From: Nectonema munidae
Taxonomy: Eukaryota > Nematomorpha > Nectonematoida > Nectonematidae
NCBI GenBank assembly: GCA_030549495.1
Contig: JAUIRK010000925.1
Span: forward strand, 620,001 to 684,000
Length of the DNA: 64,000 bases
Direction: 5' to 3'
The position numbers and the translations under genes were made by a program. Each line of letters starts with the position of its first letter. Position 1 is the stretch's first letter. The notes below the pieces were generated by a model. The model saw only the letters and a program-made list of their open reading frames with translations. It searched no databases and was not told the origin of the DNA. Positions 34,316 to 45,815 of the stretch are shown here, piece by piece.

Positions 34316-35987
34316 TTTTTTTTGGATAAACTATTTTTTTTTATATTATCTACTGAACTAAAAGAATTTTTTGGTTAAAAATCCTGCTACACAAAACTAA
34401 GAAAAACTTTGTATCTAAAAAAAGCTGTAAAAATGTTCGAAAAAAATTGGTGTAAAAAATGCATAGTCTAAACCACGTTATGAGAAAAGAGTCTGTAAAG
34501 CGATGGTTAATGCTGACCACTCTAAAGTTTTGGGTATCGGGAGAAAAATTTTTCATGCTTTTTTTTATATAAATTGTATCGTTATCCATAATAATTAGCC
34601 AAAAGATATTTGTATTCTGAGTTACTATAAGAATCAACTCCAACACTTCCTTGGATACCAGAAACTTTTGTCTGTTACAAGTAGAATTTTCAATAAGTTT
34701 GGAATGCCATCACCTTGTTGTAATTAATGGGAGTAATAAGGGTTACGTTTTGGCTCTTAAAAGAAAGAACAACTACACTAGATCTCTGTCCAAATTTTGA
34801 TCTTCCAAAATATCTAGAAAGGCATAAATTGAAAATTTTGATTTATTTTATACCTTTTATAAATAAAATAAATGTTTTATTTATTTTGTAGCAGTTTGAT
34901 TTATACTTCTTTCATTCATTTCTCTCTAACCCACAAAGTGGAAAAAGTGAAAAAGTATGATAATGATGATTTATTTATTTGTGTTAGAAGAAAAAATAAA
35001 CCAATTCTTTAATAACTAACCTACTTACTATCCTACTAACTGTATAAATTAATTAACTATCTGCTTAACTAAAAACCCAACTAGAAGTTCTAATTCCAAA
35101 TCTCAAAAATGATCTTTACATAATTTAAGTCTACAACCACCATCAAAAGCAATAATAATATTAAAATATGGAAAACGACCGCTTATTCGTTTCTGACACT
35201 ATTTGAAAATACTTGCACAGGTTTTGGACCAACAAATTTTCTCAAAAGGTTTTTGTTGCTGAAGTTCAATTACCTTTTGATTCGGGATCATAGGTTTTGT
35301 TCCAGAAGCGTCACAAGTGACTCCCTGCAAAGCGTTTGTTAGGTCTCAATAACCAATCAAACATCCTTCAAAGAATACAAAACTTAGCCAGTCATAGTAA
35401 AGGATTACCGTGATGAAAGGCGCTACGCATTCTATCACATTTTCATTATTATTCCATGATGTCGCCGTACCATTTGCAATTCTATTTTGTCTTTTTCAAT
35501 TCTATCTGAATTTTCTTATGTTTCTATCGTTTTGATATGTGTCATTTTTATTTAAACTCTTTTTTGATATTTTAAAATTATTTTGATATAAAATTTTTCA
35601 CAAAACAAATAAATTATTACAAATTTTATGATTTCTTCAATAATTTTTTTGTTTACTTTTTAATTTAAAAGTTTTGCACTTTAATTTAAAAATATCTTTT
35701 TACTGACTAAATATTATTTCAAAAAAGACATGCGATTATTTAGTTAGAATTGCAAAATGAGGACAAAATAAAACTAAAAATATTATATAAAAAGAATGTT
35801 ACTCTTTCTTTACCAATTTTAAATAGTTTTTATTCATAGAGATCCCAGCAATATTTTCTATATATTGGGTGAATTATAATTTGAAAAAATGAACCCCTTG
35901 AAAATCTTAATCGGACGCCAGTCGATGTGACAAAGTTTAAAGCTAGAGTGAAGTGTTCCCATCGAGAAGGCACACTCATGGGACTTG
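34316..35987. other. No gene recognised
   Basis: AT-rich. The segment 35180-35470 is less AT-rich but shows no recognisable frame or repeat end. Confidence 0.45.
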
Positions 35988-36069
35988 TATCAATTGAAAC
36001 AATGTATCAATATCAATTGAAACAATGTATCAATATCAATTGAAACAATGTATCAATATCAACTGAAAC
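35988..36069 (+). repeat. 23-bp tandem repeat, about 3.6 copies
   Basis: Unit TATCAATTGAAACAATGTATCAA repeated three times without a mismatch plus 13 bases, at 35988, 36011, 36034 and 36057. Confidence 0.95.
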
Positions 36070-37661
36070 GCTTAGATTCGTATACGAGACTATCAGGAAT
36101 CCAAGACTGATTCTAGACAACCCTACCAACGCTTCAAAAATATTTTCCTATACCACGGATCTATCCCTAAATTATGGTGTGCAAACAACATTCGGGATGA
36201 ATATACCATTTTTAGTTCATTTTATCCTCTTCCAATTCGGTTTCCTTCAACTTTTTTTTAATTTTAGTTTTTTATTTGTACATAATGTATATATCGATAT
36301 CACTTTAAAAATTCAGTGTTTGAAAAAGTTCCATCAAGGAAAATAAGATCCATGTGTAAAATAATAAAAATTTTAATGCTAATAATCAAAAAATTAAAAA
36401 TAAGCACGTGTCAAAGTAATATAAATATAACAAATGAAAAAACAATATAGTATAACTTTTGCAATGTATATATAAAACTTTGATTCAAATCAATTCCCAT
36501 CAGGTGAGAGAAGAGATTTGGCAATGAAAAGAAGGAATACGTCGACGGTATCATCAGCCAAACAAACAAGCAGAGAATACACAAAATGCTATCTACTATA
36601 CTCACGATCTAACAAGTCGTAAAAGATTCGTATGCATTCGTAAGCATTCATCCTTCGGCCTTCATGCATCGCGAACGCTCAACTTCATTTCGTATGTGAG
36701 CTTTCCTCCTTCCGACCTCACTCGTTCTTCGTTTCGACTCGCGCACACTCTTATCGATTCTCTTCTCTCAAGAAAAAGAAGAATGGATGCTGATTGTTTG
36801 CACGACCGTGTATGATGTACTTTATCTTTATATGTTCTAATTTGTAACTTCTATCACTAGCACTCTAAACATTCCTTAATTTTTTTCTTGTAGATGGACC
36901 ATTTTTTGTAAACATAAAAAGAGTTTGCTACATTTGGGCGAATAATTCCGTTTTTTCAAGGATTTGGTTTTTTTGAAAATATAAACGAAAGGGTGCTTGT
37001 GGTTGGTAAATTTTATAACAACGTAATATTTCGAAAAACAAAGCCTCTTCAAACAATAATATACAAAGAGGAAATAATATGAGTGTACAAATTTTTGTTT
37101 TTTTGAAAAGTAGTTTTCTTCTGAGCGTTTTTATGTTTTTTTTGTGTGTTTCTCGTCCTTTCTTGCGTTTATCCTTTCAGCAGATTCTCAGGTGTCTTTT
37201 TCGATAAATCTTCGCCATTGTTGTGCAAGTTCTGTATAAGTACAGTTAGGGTCGACTAAAAATTTTAAGATGCCTTGAAAAAATTCAGTAGAGCAGGGGC
37301 AGCTATAAATTATCTCCTATCGTTAACATAGGAAAACTAAAAATGTTTTTTATATCTTTGTGCATGGAATAGAAGCGAGGATTTTAGAATATAACACTAA
37401 TCAATAAAATAAAACTTTTGTTACAAGAAATAGAACCACTCTTTATTATCAAGTTTTTTGTCCTGATTTCAAATATTATGTCAAATTTGCTCCAACGCGT
37501 ATAGATTTTTTGTAATTACATTTTTAAAATATCAATTTTACTGCTTTTTAACGAAATTTATATATAGAGATTAAAGTAGAATTTTATTAACAAAAAAACT
37601 TTTTATAGATTATTTTGCATATATTTTCAGGTATTAATATGTTTTTGTTTATTTTTTTTCA
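36070..37661. other. No gene; one GC-richer patch
   Basis: A patch at 36635-36780 has many CG dinucleotides (TTCGTAAGCATTC, CGCGAACGCTC, GACTCGCGCAC), unlike its flanks. It could be a promoter or first exon, but no coding frame longer than about ten codons starts there. Confidence 0.35.
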
Positions 37662-38068
37662 TTCTTTTACATTTATTCGTTGTAAAAACCAGCAGTAATC
37701 TTCCATCATATTTAGGTCAAATTTTCCTCGATATCTTTGTTCCATTATTGCAATTTCTTGATGAAAACGTTCACCATGCTCATCTCTGACAGAACCTAAA
37801 TTTTCGAGAAAAAAGTCTAAATGAGAATGTAGAAAGTGCATCTTTAAAGACATTCTTTAAAACAAATTGCTTTAAAACAAACCAATATGTTTTCTATAAT
37901 TTTGACATAATTGGATGCTTTGGGATTTCCAAGAAAGTTTTTGACGACATTTTTGAAAAAATCCCAAGCTTTCAGTTCGCATTCATCAAGTGATGGGGGA
38001 AAATTTTTAACTTTAAGTAAACTGATGAAAATTGACATTTTAAAAACTATTTTAAAATACGCACGCAT
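37662..38068 (-). pseudogene. Fossil of an unclassified repetitive arthropod protein family
   Basis: The minus strand reads NFPPSLDECELKAWDFFKNV and VKNFLGNPKASNY, then MSLKMHFLHSHLDFF, NLGSVRDEHGERFHQ, IMEQRYRGKFD and MMEDYCWFL. I recall this signature (HFLHSHLDFFPENLG, DEHGERFHQDI) as a multi-copy family in arthropod genomes usually annotated as uncharacterized. Its multi-copy nature suggests a mobile element whose class I cannot name. The copy is partial and broken in about one or two places. Confidence 0.6.
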
Positions 38069-39235
38069 TTAAATAACAGGGGGTTTAATTGTGGACGAGG
38101 GAAGTTATTCAAGCTTTTCCTAGAAAACGCAATTTTTAGTTAGCAAAATTCATAAAGTCGTTGTGGAGACAGTTGTCGGCGCTGCCTCACTTGATCATAA
38201 TGGTGGTCGTTCTCTAACTCTTCTTCTTATGAATTTCCTGAATCCTCGCAAAACATTTCTTCTTCTTTTTTCAGTATTGGATTGGACATCCCGTTCATCT
38301 TGACTGATTGTGGAACGATCTTAGTCTCAATCCGTTCGCAATGACGGGTTGTGGGAATATTGGTCTTTTTGAAGTTTTCTTGACTGGCCATCAGGTGAGA
38401 AACTGTTCTATAGCCAATTGTACACCAAGAACAAGAGGTACACGTAACAAGTGGCACATCGAGCTACTGTAGTGTTGATATCAGGGGTGTGCTGGTAAAA
38501 GCCATCTGTGTCGCGTAGCTTTCAATTGACTCTACTTTCTCTGCGAAATAGCTGCCGAAGGAATCCCACACGATGAAACTTACTTTTATTTGACATATGC
38601 CTTAACCTCCTGTTTAAACTAATCATCTTTCTAGTATTATGTCTCGATGATGCAAGTGATTAAAATAGATAACCAAATTGGGTAGACTTTCAGTAGTTTT
38701 TTTTCAAAGAAATTGCTGGACTTGAGGTTGGAAGGGTCATACAGTATTCCCCTGCGGCTACGTTCCTTTCCACCCCGAATAGCGAAAATCCGCGAATTAT
38801 TGACGCAGTTTTAACACGCATATGTATGATATTATGTACGATAAAATATGCTTACCAAACACATTTTAAAGACACTCAGTCTTACTCGTTAAAATACAGT
38901 AATGTAGTAGTAATAGTAAGGATGAATTAAAGCCATTTTAATTTTATTTTTATCCAATAATAATGAATGATGATGATGATGATGAAATTTGCTGTTACAA
39001 TGAAGATGATTATGGTAACATTGATGTAATCAAACAGCTTAAATGCTGCTTTATTGCAGTTCACGCAATTCATTCTCTTTAGGCACTTCAAGAAGATTTG
39101 TCGTTTCTTCAAGAGGAGAGGTCGTTTCTTTAGAGTTTTAGAGTTTAGAAGGAAGTGTAGTTTCTTCAAGAGAATCAAAAAATGGTGTAGTATTTTTTCC
39201 GGGTGTGGCTTGATTACTTTTCTTGACCCTCTTTA
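38069..39235. other. No gene recognised
   Basis: A minus-strand frame at 38227-38457 (VPLVTCTSCSWCTIGYRTV-like) may continue the fossil to its left but is not recognised. An ATGATGATGATG tract lies near 38970. Confidence 0.35.
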
Positions 39236-39810
39236 GGAGCATGGTTATTGAAAAGGGTTTTGTATGTTGACATGGATGAATCAATTGCATTTGAGAACTG
39301 CAGTGAACGAACCATATAAGGGTCCCATGATTTAGCTTTATCTTGCAGTTCTTTTGCTATTCGCATGAGTTCAGCCAACGGTTTTAGAGTCAAATCCTCA
39401 TCTTAATGTGATTAGACTTCTTGATTCTCTGTTTCTTCTTCTTCTGCAGACTTTGTCAACTCTGCTAAATCTTCATCCGTCAAAGGCTGAGAGCGAGTAT
39501 CGATGGGTTCATTGAACTCTATGTGAGTTATATCGCCAAAGCCTTCACCTTGGATTTGTTGTGCAAGATTTACTGACTTGTTGACAGCACCATGATGAAT
39601 TTTATCGGGTGAGAAGTCTTTGTAATCATCTACACATTCAGGCCACAGTTTTTTCCAACATGCATTTAGAGTTTCTTTTTTCATGTCTTGAAGTGTCTTG
39701 TGTATGACGACTGTCAGACACGATGCAATTATGAAATTGCGCCAGTATTTCAACTCAAAATTCTCTCCTTCATCTATGACATTAACTAATTGCTGAATTA
39801 AAGTTTCCAA
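39236..39810 (-). pseudogene. Tigger (pogo family) transposase C-terminal region
   Basis: Reads YWRNFIIASCLTVVIHKTLQ, DMKKETLNACWKKLWPECVD, HHGAVNKSVNLAQQI, GEGFGDITHIEF and PLTDEDLAELTKSAEEEE. After two in-frame stops the same frame continues DEDLTLKPLAELMRIAKELQ, then SWDPYMVRSLQFSNAID. This is the C-terminal half of TIGD1-like proteins ('iidACldvI...l.eet.nacWkklwpe......gf...e.i......v.la...ggegF.dl...dv.eli..h...Lt.eDL.el'). The DDE catalytic core and HTH region are not found to the right. TA-flanked Tigger-like MITE at 15873-16345 may be a relative. Confidence 0.85.
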
Positions 39811-41732
39811 TGTAAAGTTGTGTTATAACGGGGTGTTGTCGTTGCCCCAACTTTTTTGAAAATCTTCTTACATTTTTTTTGGTGTTGTGTATTGGTCTAA
39901 AAAAGGTATTTCAAAATTTCATTTAAAATTCCAAAATTTAGGTGTTTCACAACTAAAAAATTCAAAATCAAGTGGAAAAAATATTGTTGTAGATGGCGTT
40001 AATTTTTAATATGTATTTTTTCAATTTTTCAAATGAAAAATGAGTTATATTTCAGGTATTTTGATTTATATATTTCCAATAAAACAAAGTATAAAAAGTT
40101 ATATATGAGTGATATCTATTTCTTAATTTTTCAAATTTCTTTTTTTTTAAATTGTTCTGTTTTTTAATGCCTTCTACAACTCGAAATTTTAAGAATGTGT
40201 TATTTTGTTAAATGATTATTAACTTGTACCTGAACACTTAAAAACTAAAGACTCTAAACTTCCTACGTTCTCACAAGTTTTATTATGCTCATATGAATAA
40301 GCAGAGAAATGAAGATTCTTCGAAACAATCAAAGATTTGTGTGCTAAGTTCAAAAATCGTTGTTGAAGAAATAGAAATGCAAAATACCTACAATATCTGA
40401 TAACAACATTTACCCAAAAGTGTTACATTTTTCATTCGAATATGCTAAATTAATAAAAAAAAATTAAAAAAATTCCTTTTTGGCCACGCGATGTTTTAAA
40501 AAAGGCATGAAAAAATGAAATTAATGATGATATTTTTGAAAAAAATGATGGACGATAGAGAAGAGGCTTCATATGTAAGTATTGAAATTGGGTGTTTTTA
40601 AAATACGAAAAAAGGCTCAAAGAAAAAATGGAAAATAAATTACAAATAAAAATGGAAGCTATTATGGAAAAAAGTTGGAAAGAAGTTAAGATGAGGAAAG
40701 TTTACAAGATGAAGTTGTGTACAAAAGATCTCATAAAAAATGTAGGAAAATTGTAGCTAATATATTTTTTATCTGTATTAAAAAATAAAAGATAGTCTCA
40801 ACGTTATCTAAAAACAACGTTTTACCATATCAATCATTATTAGAAGCTTGTGAGGGCGATGCAAGCAAAATATATTTCCATCCTACTCAGGCTTATAAAT
40901 ATAAGTAAGGTTTAACAAATATTGCTATTCTTTTCATTTTATGAAGGAGAAAGAAAGCAAACGATTAGATGCGATGGCTGAAAGGGTTAATCTTTAGTTT
41001 AAAAAGTTTTTGGTTTATTTATTATAAACTGAAAGATATATCGTTTATAAAATGAGCTAGATTAAAAAAAGGCTAAATTACGCTAGCCAATGAAATTTGA
41101 AAAAAGAATTCCTGCTTCTTAACGGCTACTGAATTAGCAACAACACAGGCCTGTCAAGATTTCGCTCTTTAACATTTTTTATTAGAGACTGTACTTGAAT
41201 GTTTAGTAACTTTCTTTAGACCTTGATGTTCTATCTATTATGGAGTTTTTCATCCACGTTTCACAGTAACAGTAAGCAACATTCCTTGAAATTTGAGCAC
41301 GTTAGCCATCATTTAGACCTAGGATCGTTTGGCCATATTTAAAAAAAAGACATTTTAAACAATTTCTTTGTTGTAAAAACATAAAATATTTAAATAAGTT
41401 ATATGTACCAATTGGAAAAGGGTTTTTTACAATTTTTTTATTCGCGCTAAGTGCTTGAATCAAATTGTCACATTACTTCATAATTTGTAGACTTTAACCA
41501 AAAAGCAAGTCTAAAATTATTATTGATTAACTTTATATTTTGAATGAAATAGGAAAAGTGTTCTATAGGAAATATGCATCAAGTTCTCGAAGAAAAATTG
41601 CTATTGATGGAGGCGAGTTCAGGACATGCCATGGAAACTACTCTCCAAAAGATTTCCACGTTTCAGAAAGACAAACTGGCTTCCTACTTCAAAATTGTTT
41701 TTGGTTCGTCTCTTCATTTTGACTTATTTTAG
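39811..41732. other. No gene recognised
   Basis: Contains the word GATGGCGTTAA at 39992-40002. An open frame at 41540-41722 has no known motif. Confidence 0.45.
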
Positions 41733-42044
41733 CAGGGACGTAGAGAGGGGGGTGCTTGGAGTGCTCAAGCACCGCCACTTTTTCCTACTGTTTTAAAATT
41801 GCCCTTTATAGAGGTATGCGTTATATGTCTAAACCAGTGACGTAGATAAAGATAGACTAAGGCACAAGAGGCCGTATCCACGCAAATACCTCATAGTCAT
41901 TTATGAATACGTTTATATATTTTTTTCTTATAAATTCCTTGGTTTTACTGATAAATAGTTCAGTAGACTCTATGATGATTACTATATTTCAGCCGTTTTC
42001 TCTACTTGAGCACTTGCCCTTAAATAATTCTCTGCACGTCCCTG
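41733..42044. mobile_element. hAT-like MITE, copy 1
   Basis: Starts CAGGGACGTAGAGAGG and ends CTCTGCACGTCCCTG (near-complementary ends). The interior is colinear with 49662-50076, sharing GGTGCTTGGAGTGCTCAAGC, TCTAAACCAGTGACGTAGAT and GTAGACTCTATGATGATTAC. No target duplication is visible for this copy. Confidence 0.8.
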
Positions 42045-42916
42045 CTCCAGACCTAGTTTTCCTGCTCAGTCAATTATGAAGCTTAGATTTACCTAAACTC
42101 TTTAGTTCAAATAATGAAACTGCTGCATTTCCAAAATAAACTATAAAACAACGAATATTAGGATAGAATAACAAATCTTTTTAAAAAAGAATATTTTAAC
42201 TCTAGAAGTCTTTATCAAAAAACTTCCTGCTAGGTTTGCTCAGAAGTGCAAAAACTGCTGATCTTGCTAAGCATCCCGCAGGGATTCTGACGTTGCACTC
42301 CACCGTAGAACTTTTGTTTCTCGCCAGTACCTCATTGGTTGCCGTCAAAAGGCAGGACACCTTTCTCTATGCACACTCTAAGTTCTGCATTCATCACTGT
42401 GCTTGTTGGTGCGCTTGCAATCATTTATGCAGTTAGAGGCAGGCACTCAAGACTCATCTCAGTGTTGTCATAACCCATTAAAAAATCGACTACACATTTT
42501 TCATTTTTTTATCCCTTAATTAATTAGTAATAGCTAACAATTATTTTGAAAAGAGATAGAGCTATATACCCGCTGCTATGTCATATCTTCTCAGCATTGT
42601 TATCTTTTTCTTTTGTATCGTGTTTATTTGTGCTTATTATGTCAATATTGGCCTAACAAAGAAAATGTTTAAGTGATAAATGACATTTTTATTTTTGAAA
42701 AATTCAGAAAGGCTGCCTGAAGATAAAAACTTTTAAAAGCAGTGATATACACTGTTTTATACCAAATGAAGAATTGTATTTACTACTTCTCCTAGTAAGT
42801 ACTGCTATACTATTATTTACGCGAACATATTCTCATAACTCAAGTTCTTATCAAACACATTCTCCATTTACGCTAACCTCTCCATCTCCAAAGTGAACGT
42901 GTAAATCCTTTTTAAG
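42045..42916. other. No exon assigned; expected location of the missing 5' exon(s)
   Basis: An open frame at 42236-42436 and a GTAAGTAC donor near 42803 are the only hints. Neither gives an EF-hand-like peptide that fits the gene starting at 42917. Confidence 0.35.
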
Positions 42917-45287
42917 ATTCGGAAGACAAAGGATCTTTCTCGTTGGCAGATCTGGATGCGATTTGTGCGGTAAGGCTTCTCTTTTATCAGGAAGGATGGC
43001 AAGTCACTCTTTTTGTTTCGCTAGAAATTCATTTCCTATGTCGGAGCGAGTGCAACCTCAGATTTCTCGAGGTTTGTCAGAGATCTCTTCTTCTCTACCT
43101 ACGAAACGATTTGTGAAAAGCGCAGCATCAAGATGGGTAACATTTTGAAGGATTGAATATTTCTAGCAAGTTGTCTTTCCGATTCTTCTCTAGGCTCCGC
43201 TATCACCCTCAACGACTGGCTGTACACGTGCTTCCAGTTCTCAAAGGGAGCGATGGGCATGCAGAACTTCCCCTACTTTGTTCAACTCATTCCTCGCCTC
43301 TTCTTTGAATGCATCAACAAGAGTTGTGAGTAGTGACTTCTTTCATTTATGATTTATTTTTTTAACATATAGGATTAGTGAATGAAAAACGGGATTCTTA
43401 TAAATTCGCGGGTATTCCGTTGTTAAGCGACTTCAAAATCAGGAAAATCCCGAAAAACAGACATCTGTCAGCCTTAAACAAAAAAAACTAATATCAAATT
43501 ATAAACAAAAAAATACTTATCGCCTTCTTATGAATGGCAGGAGACATCGAGTAAAACAAGTTTCAATTCGTGAAATGACATTTTAGTTAAGATAGTTGGT
43601 GGCGTTTGCCTTCTCACTAAATCATCTTCTCATTTTGGTGCAATATATTTTCCTTTTATCATAAATATGAAATATCCTTCTCTCAATCTTAAAAAATATG
43701 TATAAGTAAACAAAGTGCTGAAGTGTCGTTAAACATATCTCTCTCGTCGGCAGATAGCCTAGTGGTAGGAGCGTGGGGTCTCAATCTCGTGGGGTCTGGG
43801 TTCGATTCCTGATCACGACTATCCTTACCATCTGTCCAGCAATGGAAGAATTATTTTTCCTTTGGATACGATCCCGATAACTAAAATCACATAATATATT
43901 TATTTATATTATATTATCAATACATATTTAGTGAGATAACCTTTTCATTATCTCTTCTTAAACATAATTCTTCGATATCTCTTTTTTGTGTGTTATATAA
44001 ACATTTAATCAGGTTCACTCAATTAACATCTGTTCCGTAAGACCTCGTTTGCCAGCATCTCAGTATCCGAACTTGTTTATTATAAAGCTTCATCGACAAT
44101 CCAAGTCTTACTAAAAAAACAAAATACACAATCTAAACAGAAAGATAATTTTGGGATTGAAAAATATCAAAATCTTTGTATAAATGCAAAATAAAAAAAA
44201 TCAGTGTAATGGCAAAATTAAAAAATCTGTACTAAAGAATTTCGAAATGGTATGCAATTTGCTAAAAATCTTCGCATCAGTACTTTTATTTTTCTCACTG
44301 CATGGTTTGGTATGTCTATTTCGTTTACTCCAACAAAATTTTTTTATGGCAAAAGAAAACTGACCTTGACTCCTTTTGTTTTTATTTAAAAGATTTTCTT
44401 CTTTAGTCACTGGCGTAATTTCCAAGGAGGAACTCTTGGATTTCTATACAAACTTTTTGAAATGTTCGGAAATTTGGTCCGATAAGAGACTTGAAGATCT
44501 AACAATTGAAGCTTACAATGCAATGACAGCGGTATCTCTCATTTCTGTGCTTCCATTTTAAAACCATGCATTCTCTTTATAATTTTTATCAAGTTATTTC
44601 ATGTTCATTCTTCATTTCAACTTCCAAACTTGTCCCTTCAACACGTCAACATTTTTATATCTAGAAAGCGAAATTTTTAATTTATTAAATAATAAAATAA
44701 TAGTATAAACTCACAAATATTAGATTCAGAGATTAACCCATATCAAAACATCAGCTAGCTCTGAAAACTTTTTTGGGTAATTTTTTGAGCTAAGAGCTTT
44801 CCAAACCTGTTTCATTTTGAGTCAAAAGGTACTCCTAGATCAAATTAATTTTGGATATGGCATTTTGAACAGCTTTATGTGAAATATAACTTTTGAATTT
44901 TTATTTTCGAATTGAAGTTCAAAAACCATATTTTAATTCAACTTTGAACTATGAGAACCTGTAGACTTGGAAATATTTTTTGAATCGCTGTTAAAAACCT
45001 CACGCGAGTTCTTAACCATCATTAAACAAAAGCTATCACTTGTCCATTTTTAGAAAGAGGAGTATCCCTTGAACCTCGAACTGTACGAACAAATCTTCGC
45101 CAACTTCTTTTTGGGCAACAATTCTTTTGGTCCTGGAAAGTGGATCTTCTTGTGTGCGAATCTTGACAAATCCACCCTGTCGCACGCAGACTTTAACATT
45201 TGGAACGACTGCTTCGTTTACGAATGCACCCCAATTTCCAAGCCCAGATCCATGAAAAAACGCGTGTCGATGCACGGAGTCGCTTGA
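42917..45287 (+). CDS. EF-hand calcium-binding protein (five exons, N-terminus not found)
   Basis: Exons by frame and splice signals: 42917-42969, 43025-43136, 43194-43325, 44407-44531, 45054-45287. All introns start GT and end AG and all phases match. Visible protein is 217 residues. Exon 1 gives SEDKGSFSLADLDAICA, an EF-hand loop if the split codon before it is Asp. Exon 2 gives KFISYVGASATSDFSRFVRD and TYETICEKRSIKM. Exon 3 gives LNDWLYTCFQFSKG and FFECINKS. Exon 4 completes the second loop, NKSFTGVISKEE, then LLDFYTNFL and EAYNAMTA. Exon 5 gives LYEQIFANFFLGNNSFGPGK then WIF, and ends ...SMHGVA before TGA at 45285. The ANFFLGNxxxGPGKxIF block is like that of invertebrate sarcoplasmic-calcium-binding-type proteins. 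The first EF loop position 1 is Asn in NKSFTG, so calcium affinity of that site may be reduced. A SINE lies in the fourth-exon-side intron (43326-44406). Family assignment within EF-hands is an inference. Confidence 0.85.
43741..43890 (+). mobile_element. tRNA-derived SINE (in intron of the EF-hand gene)
   Basis: A box TAGCCTAGTGGTAGGAGCG (43755-43773) and B box GGGTTCGATTCC (43798-43809) with normal spacing, then a tRNA-unrelated body (GATCACGACTATCCTTACCA, TCTGTCCAGCAATGGAAG, ACGATCCCGATAACTAAAA). It is not a tRNA gene, because it cannot close an acceptor stem and its body recurs at 12721 and 45676. Confidence 0.88.
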
Positions 45288-45675
45288 TCATGTTCCTTTT
45301 CACTTGTTTCTGATTGCTTCCCTTGTGATCCTAACATTAATCCAATTTATTTACCATTCATCTAAGTGTTACATTAAAATATCTTTAAAAAGTAATATGT
45401 TTATTATTGTTTATTGTTAAATGAATTTCACCTTTTTTTCCGCGTTCCTTCTTAATTTTATTATTGTTTCTGAAACATATGACAATACTCATAAAAACTC
45501 CTTCATCCATTTACAACATGTAGTCGAAAGCAGGGTATTCCATTGCTATAAATGTCTTAGCCTATTTTCAAATTTCTGAAATGCTACTTTTTTCATTATT
45601 TACTTATTTTAAATATTCAGCAACTTGATAGATTTATTTGACACATATTTGACTTTATCTACCGAAATATTCAAG
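45288..45675. other. 3' flank of the EF-hand gene
   Basis: AT-rich 3' UTR or spacer. No AATAAA was seen in the first 150 bases; ATTAAA at about 45373 is a possible weaker poly(A) signal. Confidence 0.35.
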
Positions 45676-45815
45676 TCTTCGGCAGATGGCCTAGTGTTGC
45701 GACCGTAGTGTCTCGATCCAATGGTCTGGTTCGGATTCCCTATCTTCGCTATCCTAACCATCCTGTCCAGTTATATTACATTATTCTTTCCTTAGATGTG
45801 AAACCAACAACTAAA
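45676..45815 (+). mobile_element. tRNA-derived SINE, diverged copy
   Basis: Same order as the copy at 43741: CTTCGGCAGATGGCCTAGTG, then a B-box-like TGGTTCGGATTCC, CTATCCTAACCATCCTGTCC, and CCTTAGATGTGAAACCAACA then ACTAAAA. The A box has changed (AGTGTTGCGACCG). Confidence 0.8.

Noticed and set aside
42236-42436. First exon of the EF-hand gene
   Set aside because: The frame gives no EF-hand-like peptide and has no donor in the phase required by the exon at 42917.
43741-43830. Possible true tRNA gene
   Set aside because: A and B boxes are present, but the acceptor stem does not pair and the downstream body recurs at two other places, so it is a SINE.
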